Of a stretch of DNA of 6,995 nucleotides, positions 1 through 6,995 are shown one piece after another. The position numbers were made by a program, and so were the translations under genes. The stretch is from positions 1 to 6,995 of the forward strand of contig JAQIDD010000192.1 in NCBI GenBank assembly GCA_027858215.1. Reading direction: 5' to 3'. The notes beneath the pieces were generated by a model. The model did no database searches, was not told the DNA's origin, and saw only the letters and a list, made by a program, of their open reading frames with translations. How positions within the stretch are numbered: the first letter of the stretch is position 1; each line of letters opens with the position of its first letter. The DNA is from Candidatus Delongbacteria bacterium. GTDB taxonomy: Bacteria; Bacteroidota; Bacteroidia; Bacteroidales; ML635J-15.

Positions 1-3000
1 TTTTTCCTGAGTCATTATTTTAAGGAAAATTACGATAAATCGCTTGAAGACCTGCGTGTAATTAAATCGGGAGTTAATATTACTAAAGTAGAAGTATGGG
101 TAACCAACACGGCAGGCAATTTTGAAGAAGCCCGTAACATTGTGTCGTTTACAGACCTGGGAGAATCAAATCCCGACAACATTCAAAGCGATTACGTTAC
201 ATCAGGAATGTCTCAAACCGTATTCCCCTTTGATTCGGCTAATAACCTGGGTGGCATTGCTACCGAATATCCTGGAATACGGGATATAAATCAGATCAGT
301 GCTTTACTAACCGGAGCGCCATTCAATATGCAGGGAGGTGTGGATTATCAGAAAATAGAATCTGCACGCAAACTCAACAGTTCAGAATTTAATATCAACA
401 GACAGCTGGGATACATTTCCCTGAATTCACGTTTGCAATCAGACCAGGTACTTGCTGTTGCTTTTGAATACACGGTGAATGGCAAAACCTATCGTGTTGG
501 TGAATTTGCCAACAGCGGGGTGAGTGCACCGGATGCCCTGCTGTTAAAACTCATCAAAGGAACGGCCCTCACTCCGGATTTGACAACCTGGGACCTGATG
601 ATGAAAAACATTTATTCCATTGGTGCATACCAGGTAAATTCTGAGGATTTCGTCCTGGATATCATGTACCGCAACGACAAAACAGGAACATCACTGAATT
701 ATCTGCCTGTCGGGAAGGTGGACAGTACAATTTTGTTGAGGGTGATGAACCTTGATGCCTTAGACCGTCAGCTTGATCCCAATCCCGACGGCCTGTATGA
801 CTTTATCAGAAACGTTACCATAAGGCCAGATAACGGAAGAATCATTTTTCCTGTCAGAGAACCTTTTGGCAGCCATTTAAGGGAACAAATTACGGGGGGT
901 GATCCCGACTTGAATGATGAAGCCGAAGAATACGTGTTTCATGAACTGTATGATTCCACACAAAGTACGGCACGGCAAATTGCCGAAAAGAATAAGTATT
1001 ACATGAGCGGGCATTACAAATCCAGCTCGGGATCTGAAATCAGGCTGAATGCCATCAACATTCCGGAAGGTTCTGTAAAAGTCACTGCAGGTGGCATGGA
1101 GCTTACAGAAAATCAGGATTATACGGTGGATTACAACCTCGGACGTGTGAAAATCATCAATGAAGGCATTCTTGAGTCAGGCACTCCGATAAACATTTCT
1201 CTGGAAAGCAATTCCCTGTTCAGTGTGCAGACAAAAACCCTGGTAGGAACCCATCTGAATTATGAAATTTCCAAAGATTTCAACCTCGGGGCTACCATTC
1301 TTAACCTGACGGAAAGGCCCCTTACGCAAAAAGTCAGCATTGGGGATGAGCCCATTTCAAATACCATCTGGGGCGTAAACGGATCATACCGCAGCGAAGT
1401 TCCGTTTATTACAAAAGCCCTTGACTTCTTACCATTGCTGGAAACCAAAGAAACATCCACCATTACGCTTACCGGGGAATTTGCTCACCTGATACCGGGA
1501 CATTCCAGTGCCCTTGAAGAAGGCGGAAGCGCCTACATTGATGACTTTGAGGGAAGTGAAACCAGCATTGATATCAAATCCTTTGTAGCCTGGTCACTTG
1601 CCAGCAATCCCTATGGTCAGTCCGGGTTGTTTCCCAATGCCGAATACATGAATGATCTGAGATACGGTTACAACAGGGCGAAGCTGGCGTGGTACGTTGT
1701 GGATCCTCTTTTCCATCGAAACAATAGCCCCGTTAGTGATGAATTAAGATCCAGCCATTACGTCAGGGAAGTTGTGGAGCAGGAAATATTTCCGAATAAA
1801 GAGAGTGAAACTGGCTCCATCCCTGCGACACTTGCAGTGCTGAACCTGACTTATTACCCAACCACTAAAGGGCCATATAATTATGACGTCAGTGGAGTAA
1901 ATGCTGATGGAACCTTGATGAACCCGGAAAGCAGATGGGGAGGAATCATGAGAAGATTAACTTCCAATGATTTTGAGGAAGCCAACATTGAATATGTGGA
2001 ATTCTGGATGATGGACCCATTTGTAGAGGATGAAAACAATCCGGGAGGTGATTTGCTTATCAACCTGGGAAGTGTTTCCGAAGATGTGTTGAAAGATTCA
2101 AGAAAATCATTTGAAAACGGATTACCGGCTCCTGGCGTTGAAAACCCTGTAGATACTACCGAGTGGGGGCTTATTCCTCAGGTGCAATCAATGGTGAACG
2201 GTTTTGATAACAACCCTGAAATTCGTACTGCTCAGGATGTTGGTCTGGATGGGCTTTCCACTGAAAATGAGGCGAATTTTTATAATCAATATCTCCAGTC
2301 ACTTGCCGATCAATTTGGAACCAATTCAGAGGTGTATCTGCGGGCACTCGAAGATCCTTCTGCCGATGATTTTCATCATTTTAGAGGATCAGATTACGAT
2401 GAAGCAAACCTGGATATCATCTCAAGGTATAAATACTATAACGGGCCTGAAGGGAACAGCCCCGTGTCACAACAGGGTGAGGACTATTCAACATCAGCTA
2501 CATCAGTACCTAACTCAGAAGACATCAATCAGGATAATACACTGAGTGAAAACGAAGCCTACTTTCAGTACAGGATAAGCATCCGGCCTGAAGATCTTGA
2601 AGTAGGGCAAAACTTCATTACCGATAAAGTTTCTTATAATGCTGAAATGGCCAACGGCGAACAAAGTGAGGTTGAATGGTATCAATTTAAAGTGCCAATA
2701 TCAAATTACGATAAAAAAATCGGACAGATTGAGGATTTTAAATCCATACGGTTTATTCGCATGTTGATGACCAATTTTTCAAAAAACACAACCATGCGTT
2801 TTGGCACCCTTGATCTTGTAAGAAATGAGTGGAGGAAATATGACAATTCTTTCATTCAGCCCGGCGAATACATTCCCGACGAAATTGAATTAACCCCTTT
2901 TGAAGTCAGCGCTGTCAACATTGAGGAAAACAACAGCAAGGTCCCTGTTAATTATATTCTTCCCCCCGATGTGGACAGGGTGATCGATCCGATGAATCCA

Positions 3001-6000
3001 CAGCTTAGACAATTAAATGAACAAGCAATGTTGTTGAAGGTAATTGATCTTGTGGACGGAGATGCCAGGGCTGTTTATAAAAACATTGACATGGATGTCA
3101 GAAAATACAGGCGCTTAAAAATGTTTGTCCATGCTGAAGCGGTAGAAGGATATGAAAACCTGAATGATGATGACCTGCATTTGTTTGTTAGATTGGGATC
3201 AGATTATCAAAACAACTATTATGAATATCAGATTCCGTTAAAAGTGACCCCTGAAGGTTATTATGAAAAAGACAATCCCGATGACAGGCTGATTGTCTGG
3301 CCCGAAGATAATAACCTTGATCTGGATTTTGAATTGTTGCAGCTTGTCAAACAAAACCGTAATGACGAAATGCGTACTGCCGGTTCGGGTGTAACGCTTA
3401 CACGCCTGTATTCCATGGCTGATGGAGAACGCAGAGTGAGTGTAATGGGGAATCCAAATTTAAGCAACGTGCGCACGATCATGATTGGTATCCGGAATCC
3501 CAAAAAAGAAACCAATCCGGAACAGGATGATGGAATACACAAAACTGGTGAAATATGGGTCAATGAATTGCGTCTTACTGATTTTGATGAAAAAGGAGGA
3601 TGGGCCGCACGCACAAGAATGACAACAAAACTTGCTGATTTTGGCTCGGTAACGGTTACAGGAAGCACATCCAAACCCGGATTTGGAAGCATTGATCAAA
3701 AAGTAAGTGAACGTCAAAAGGAAGAGATCAACAGTTACAACATTTCATCGAATTTTGAACTGGGTAAATTTTTCCCTCAGGAATCCGGAGTCAGAATTCC
3801 AATGTATGTCGGATACTCCGAGTCAGTTGCTAATCCTGAATATAATCCCCTTGATCCGGATATCCCATTTAAAGTGGCACTCAATGATCCAAACAGGCCT
3901 CAGGAAGAAAAAGATTCGCTTAAACACATTGCCCAGGATTATACACAACGTAAAAGCCTTAATTTTACCAACGTTAAAGTGAACAAAATGGAAGGCCAGC
4001 CTAAGATTTATGACCTTTCAAACTGGTCAGTAAGTTACGCCTACAATGAAACATTCAAAAGAAACATCAACACGGAATTTAATACGGATAAACAAATTAC
4101 AGGAGGGATAGCATACAACTATAATGCAACTCCCAAAAATGTACAACCCTTTAAAAAGGTAAACTTTCTGAACAAACCGGCTTTCCGGATTATTAAGGAT
4201 TTCAATTTTTATTACCTGCCATCACAGTTGAGTTTCCGCACTAACCTTGACAGGCAATACAGCGAAGTACAAACCAGGAACATTAGCAACCCGTATATGC
4301 AAATCCCATTGAATGTCAATAAAAATTTCTCCTGGATAAGGCAATACGATATGAAATATAACTTTTCACGGAGCTTGAAATTTGATTTCTCCGCCACCAA
4401 CAATGCACGTATTGATGAACCACAAGGGAGATTATGGGAAGGCGATCCCTACTATGAACAAAAAATGGATACCATCTATAATAACCTTCGTGATTTTGGC
4501 AGGAACACCCAATACAATCATCAGTTCAATGTTACGTATCAATTGCCAATCAATAAAATACGGTTATTAAGCTGGATTTCTGCAAATGCCCGGTACAATG
4601 GCACTTACGATTGGGTGGCAGGACCACAAACAGCAGATACTGTCCAACTCGGTAATACCATACAGAACAACAATACCATGTCCCTGAGTACACAGTTTAA
4701 CCTGATGTCTTTATACAATAAAGTGGATTACCTGAAAGACGTGAATCAGAAATACAAGGGGCGGAAAAGGCAAAGAAAACAAAAACCTAAAATCGAAACG
4801 GTTACCTTTGAAACGCAGGAGAACAAATTGAAAAAAGACAGGCGCGAACGGATTGTGCATAAATTGAAAACCGAAGAAGTTACGGTAAAAGCTACCACAC
4901 CCAAAGGAGCTGTGATTCCCGGAGAAACCGAAGTAATTGATGACCGGATTGTGTATTTTACCCCTGCCAAAGATGCTGATACTGCCAACATTGTTGTTAC
5001 AGGACAGCGTGAAGAAAAAGAAAGCATTTTGAAGAAAATTGTTGACAACACACTGGCACTGGCTATGAGTACAAAAAACATCTCCATCTCGTATTCAGGA
5101 TCCAACGCTACGCAATTGCCCGGTTATTTGCCCGAACCACAAATTATGGGAATTACAGAATATACGCCGCCGGAAGCAACGTTTGGCACACAATCAACAA
5201 GGCGTGCCCCGGGAATACCATTTGTGCTTGGCTGGCAGGACAGGGATTTTGGCCGAATGGCATGTGAAAATTATATGGTTACCAGAGATAGCTTGCTCAA
5301 CCAGCCTTATACCATGAGTGAAAATGAAACCTGGGATGTGAGAGCTTCCCTGGAACCCGTTCGCCAGATGCGCCTTGACCTCAACTTAAACAGAACCTAT
5401 ACCGAGAACATCAGCGAATACTATTCATGGACAGTTACAGATCCCTTAACCGGCGAAGGAAGATTTGATGTACAGTCAAAACAACTCAGCGGTAATTTTT
5501 CCATGACAACCTTTACCATGACAACAGCGTTTGAATCATTTGGTGATGCAGACAACTATAATTCCGAGAGTTTTGATAATTTTTCAGATTACCGGGAAGT
5601 CATTGCTACCCGATTGGCTAAACAACGGTCCGATTATGACCCCGCTGATCTTGATGAAAATGGGTTCCCCACTGGTTATGGGAAACTTTCCCAGGACGTG
5701 CTTATTCCTGCATTCAGGGCCGCTTATTCAGGCAGGGACCCCAAAACCATATCCCTCGAACGGTTTCCATCCATTGAAAACATCTTGCCTAACTGGCGTC
5801 TTACATACGATGGCTTAGCCAAATTGCCTTTTATCAAAGATTACATACGCACTGCCAACATCACACATACATACAGATCTACGTATAACGTTGGAAACTT
5901 TAACAGCCGATTGTCTGACCGGTGGAATCCCCGTGAAGAAGACGGGTTTAATTATATCAGGGATGCAAATGGCAATTTCTATTCCCAGTTTGAAATCAAT

Positions 6001-6489
6001 TCGGTCAGCATTACAGAACAATTTTCCCCACTTATAGCCATTGACCTGAACTGGAAAAATTCATTGATCACAAAAATCGAGTTCAAAAAAACAAGAAATC
6101 TGAACATGAGTTTCAGTAACAATCAGCTTACTGAACAGAAAACAGATGAATACATTTTAGGAGCCGGATACAGGATTAAAGATGTGGAAGTGACAATTGG
6201 TTCAAGGGGTGGTCGCAAGCGTACTTTTAAGTCAGATTTAAATCTCAGACTTGATTTTTCAATTCGCAATAACATCACCATCCTCCGGAAACTTGAAGAA
6301 GGTGTGGATCAGGTTACTGCAGGTAATGGCGTCATCACTATAAAAACATCTGCAGATTATGTGCTCAGCGACAGATTCAACCTCAGGATATTTTATGATC
6401 ATGTGATCAATAATCCCAAAGTATCACTTTCATTTCCAACATCCAACATTAAATTTGGCGTGAGTGTAAGGTTTACTTTGGCTGCATGA
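1..6489 (+). CDS. sprA: SprA/Sov, type IX secretion outer-membrane translocon (5'-partial)
   Basis: SprA (Sov in Porphyromonas) is the very large outer-membrane beta-barrel through which T9SS cargo (adhesins, proteases, chitinases, gliding proteins) leaves the periplasm. The Flavobacterium johnsoniae protein is known to form a 36-strand barrel working with PorV and a Plug protein. Here 2162 codons are open from base 1 to the TGA at 6487-6489. Family proteins are about 2400-2500 residues, so roughly 250-350 N-terminal residues, including any signal peptide, lie upstream (inference). Numbering visible codons from base 1, family-like blocks are: TKVEVWVTN (28-36) leading to DLGES; EGGSAYIDDFEG (507-518); DVGLDGLS (746-753); DINQDNTLSENE (841-852); YFQYRISIRPEDL (about 854-866); GEIWVNELRLTDFD (1183-1196); LPGYLPEP (about 1706-1713); TDEYILGAGYRIKD (2048-2061); and the C-terminal barrel strands ending FGVSVRFTLAA. 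The second half is rich in alternating Tyr/Phe/Asn strands typical of outer-membrane barrels. A Lys/Arg-rich linker lies at about 1580-1680. There is one cysteine, C1755. No frameshift or internal stop is seen. The GTG at 142 is an internal valine codon, not the start. The identification is secure; domain borders are approximate and rest on recall of the family. Confidence 0.97.
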   Translation, partial: FFLSHYFKENYDKSLEDLRVIKSGVNITKVEVWVTNTAGNFEEARNIVSFTDLGESNPDNIQSDYVTSGMSQTVFPFDSANNLGGIATEYPGIRDINQISALLTGAPFNMQGGVDYQKIESARKLNSSEFNINRQLGYISLNSRLQSDQVLAVAFEYTVNGKTYRVGEFANSGVSAPDALLLKLIKGTALTPDLTTWDLMMKNIYSIGAYQVNSEDFVLDIMYRNDKTGTSLNYLPVGKVDSTILLRVMNLDALDRQLDPNPDGLYDFIRNVTIRPDNGRIIFPVREPFGSHLREQITGGDPDLNDEAEEYVFHELYDSTQSTARQIAEKNKYYMSGHYKSSSGSEIRLNAINIPEGSVKVTAGGMELTENQDYTVDYNLGRVKIINEGILESGTPINISLESNSLFSVQTKTLVGTHLNYEISKDFNLGATILNLTERPLTQKVSIGDEPISNTIWGVNGSYRSEVPFITKALDFLPLLETKETSTITLTGEFAHLIPGHSSALEEGGSAYIDDFEGSETSIDIKSFVAWSLASNPYGQSGLFPNAEYMNDLRYGYNRAKLAWYVVDPLFHRNNSPVSDELRSSHYVREVVEQEIFPNKESETGSIPATLAVLNLTYYPTTKGPYNYDVSGVNADGTLMNPESRWGGIMRRLTSNDFEEANIEYVEFWMMDPFVEDENNPGGDLLINLGSVSEDVLKDSRKSFENGLPAPGVENPVDTTEWGLIPQVQSMVNGFDNNPEIRTAQDVGLDGLSTENEANFYNQYLQSLADQFGTNSEVYLRALEDPSADDFHHFRGSDYDEANLDIISRYKYYNGPEGNSPVSQQGEDYSTSATSVPNSEDINQDNTLSENEAYFQYRISIRPEDLEVGQNFITDKVSYNAEMANGEQSEVEWYQFKVPISNYDKKIGQIEDFKSIRFIRMLMTNFSKNTTMRFGTLDLVRNEWRKYDNSFIQPGEYIPDEIELTPFEVSAVNIEENNSKVPVNYILPPDVDRVIDPMNPQLRQLNEQAMLLKVIDLVDGDARAVYKNIDMDVRKYRRLKMFVHAEAVEGYENLNDDDLHLFVRLGSDYQNNYYEYQIPLKVTPEGYYEKDNPDDRLIVWPEDNNLDLDFELLQLVKQNRNDEMRTAGSGVTLTRLYSMADGERRVSVMGNPNLSNVRTIMIGIRNPKKETNPEQDDGIHKTGEIWVNELRLTDFDEKGGWAARTRMTTKLADFGSVTVTGSTSKPGFGSIDQKVSERQKEEINSYNISSNFELGKFFPQESGVRIPMYVGYSESVANPEYNPLDPDIPFKVALNDPNRPQEEKDSLKHIAQDYTQRKSLNFTNVKVNKMEGQPKIYDLSNWSVSYAYNETFKRNINTEFNTDKQITGGIAYNYNATPKNVQPFKKVNFLNKPAFRIIKDFNFYYLPSQLSFRTNLDRQYSEVQTRNISNPYMQIPLNVNKNFSWIRQYDMKYNFSRSLKFDFSATNNARIDEPQGRLWEGDPYYEQKMDTIYNNLRDFGRNTQYNHQFNVTYQLPINKIRLLSWISANARYNGTYDWVAGPQTADTVQLGNTIQNNNTMSLSTQFNLMSLYNKVDYLKDVNQKYKGRKRQRKQKPKIETVTFETQENKLKKDRRERIVHKLKTEEVTVKATTPKGAVIPGETEVIDDRIVYFTPAKDADTANIVVTGQREEKESILKKIVDNTLALAMSTKNISISYSGSNATQLPGYLPEPQIMGITEYTPPEATFGTQSTRRAPGIPFVLGWQDRDFGRMACENYMVTRDSLLNQPYTMSENETWDVRASLEPVRQMRLDLNLNRTYTENISEYYSWTVTDPLTGEGRFDVQSKQLSGNFSMTTFTMTTAFESFGDADNYNSESFDNFSDYREVIATRLAKQRSDYDPADLDENGFPTGYGKLSQDVLIPAFRAAYSGRDPKTISLERFPSIENILPNWRLTYDGLAKLPFIKDYIRTANITHTYRSTYNVGNFNSRLSDRWNPREEDGFNYIRDANGNFYSQFEINSVSITEQFSPLIAIDLNWKNSLITKIEFKKTRNLNMSFSNNQLTEQKTDEYILGAGYRIKDVEVTIGSRGGRKRTFKSDLNLRLDFSIRNNITILRKLEEGVDQVTAGNGVITIKTSADYVLSDRFNLRIFYDHVINNPKVSLSFPTSNIKFGVSVRFTLAA

Positions 6490-6527
6490 TAAATTTGCCT
6501 TATGTTGTATAAGTATTAGTAGTGCCC

Positions 6528-6557
6528 TTTAAAATTCAATCAGAATGTTTACATTTG
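6528..6557 (+). promoter_or_regulatory. Candidate Bacteroidota-type promoter for gcvH
   Basis: The spacer between sprA and gcvH contains TACATTTG at 6550-6557, an exact match to the Bacteroidota -7 consensus TANNTTTG. TTTA at 6528-6531 lies 18 bp upstream and matches the -33 element TTTG at three of four bases. Transcription would start near 6562-6566, leaving a leader of about 25 nt before the ATG at 6589. The leader is AT-rich with no Shine-Dalgarno sequence, as is usual in this phylum. The spacer has no convincing intrinsic terminator, so read-through from sprA may also contribute. The -7 match and its placement are seen directly; promoter activity is inferred. Confidence 0.6.
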
Positions 6558-6588
6558 TATCAAATATTAACTTTTAAATCCTTTGTTT

Positions 6589-6969
6589 ATGAAAATACAA
6601 GAAGATTGCAAGTACACAAAAAGCCATGAATGGATAAAGGTTGAGGGCGATGAAGCTTATGTAGGTGTTTCAGATTACGCACAACAACAACTCGGCGATG
6701 TCGTATTTGTTGAGGTGGAAACCGAAGGGGAAGAACTGGATAAAGAAGAGGCTTTTGGTACCATCGAAGCCGTTAAAACCGTGTCTGATATTTACATGCC
6801 GGTAAGTGGTGAAGTGCTGGAATTCAATAAAAAACTTGAAGATAATCCGGAACTTGTAAACAAAGATCCTTATGGCGATGCGTGGATCATTAAAATAAAA
6901 TTAAGCGATAAAGCCGAACTGGATGATCTGATGGATGCCGATGCATATAAAAAGGAAATTGAAGAGTAA
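6589..6969 (+). CDS. gcvH: Glycine cleavage system H protein
   Basis: GcvH is the lipoyl carrier of the glycine cleavage system. Its lipoyl-lysine arm accepts the aminomethyl group from glycine decarboxylase (P protein), presents it to the aminomethyltransferase (T protein), and is reoxidised by dihydrolipoamide dehydrogenase (L protein), all in the cytoplasm. The 126-residue product has the usual family length. It shows the N-terminal KYTKSHEW (8-15), VGVSDYAQQQLGDVVFVE (25-42), and the lipoylation hairpin GTIEAVKTVSDIYMPVSGE (57-75) with K63 as the predicted lipoylated lysine. NPELVNKDPYGDAWIIKI follows towards the C-terminus, which ends in an acidic helix. All key residues are present and nothing suggests degeneration. 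I chose the ATG at 6589. An in-frame TTG two codons upstream (6583) would only add Met-Phe and is less likely. The gene starts 99 bp after sprA with its own candidate promoter. The P, T and L protein genes are not in the window, and it has no obvious functional link to SprA. Confidence 0.97.
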   Translation: MKIQEDCKYTKSHEWIKVEGDEAYVGVSDYAQQQLGDVVFVEVETEGEELDKEEAFGTIEAVKTVSDIYMPVSGEVLEFNKKLEDNPELVNKDPYGDAWIIKIKLSDKAELDDLMDADAYKKEIEE

Positions 6970-6971
6970 AT

Positions 6972-6995
6972 AAAAAAAGCCGGCAAAGTTATAGT
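6972..6995 (+). terminator. Possible left arm of a terminator after gcvH (cut by window end)
   Basis: Three bases after the gcvH stop codon there are seven A (6972-6978), then GCCGGC (6979-6984), then AAA (6985-6987). An A-run next to a short GC-rich block directly after a stop codon is what the left half of an intrinsic, often bidirectional, terminator looks like; the expected partner would be TTTGCCGGC followed by a T-run. The window ends eight bases later, before any partner arm, so the hairpin itself is not seen and this is only a suggestion. Confidence 0.3.

Noticed and set aside
3261..3692. 143-codon minus-strand open frame, with a second one overlapping it at 3460-3717
   Set aside because: Both lie wholly inside sprA, antisense to conserved coding sequence including the GEIWVNELRL block, and their translations resemble no family I know. 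The same applies to the other short open frames inside sprA on either strand.
5501..5525. 10-bp direct repeat CCATGACAAC at 5501-5510 and 5516-5525
   Set aside because: It is in frame, encodes a Ser/Thr-Met-Thr-Thr beta-strand pattern, and fits a chance or micro-duplication within a strand; there is no array or mobile element around it.
6490..6497. Second TANNTTTG match (TAAATTTG) just after the sprA stop codon
   Set aside because: There is no TTTG-like -33 element at suitable spacing (about 6466-6471 reads GTAAGG), and the 5' leader would be about 85 nt. TAAATTTG also occurs by chance inside sprA at 6450-6457.
6499..6513. Small inverted repeat CTTAT-GTTGT-ATAAG after sprA as a terminator
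   Set aside because: The stem is only five pairs, four of them A-T, and no T-run follows, so it is too weak for an intrinsic terminator.
6583..6588. TTG at 6583 as the gcvH start
   Set aside because: It adds only Met-Phe before a proper ATG at 6589, where GcvH homologues normally begin; no ribosome binding site favours it.
1..6995. A novel defence, mobile or biosynthetic system
   Set aside because: The window is accounted for by two recognisable core genes, one 99-bp spacer and a 26-bp tail. There are no integrases, transposases, repeats, RNA genes or unassigned coding regions left to explain.

Overview
The window comes from a member of the Bacteroidota. Three things point there. Almost all of it is one sprA/sov gene, the outer-membrane translocon of the type IX secretion system (T9SS), which is known only from this phylum and close relatives. 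The downstream gene has a promoter with the phylum's TANNTTTG -7 element. Neither gene start is preceded by a Shine-Dalgarno sequence where one can be judged. Base composition looks moderate to AT-leaning and even throughout, with no sign of recent transfer. I cannot place it below phylum with confidence; a Bacteroidales-like or related environmental lineage is a guess.

Layout. Bases 1-6489 (+) are the 3' part of sprA: 2162 codons open from the first base, with the N-terminus outside the window. Bases 6490-6588 are a 99-bp intergenic spacer holding a good candidate promoter. Bases 6589-6969 (+) are a complete gcvH, the lipoyl carrier protein of the glycine cleavage system. The last 26 bases carry an A-run followed by GCCGGC, which looks like the left arm of a terminator cut off by the window end.

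The two genes do not share a pathway. SprA exports T9SS cargo across the outer membrane, while GcvH shuttles aminomethyl groups in the cytoplasm. As far as I recall, sprA followed by gcvH is a common gene order in Bacteroidota, so this looks like a core-chromosome locus and not an accessory island. I found no RNA gene, CRISPR array, insertion sequence, phage gene or undescribed system. The points worth a second look are within SprA (two EF-hand-like loops, a strongly basic linker, a single cysteine) and in the gcvH promoter.
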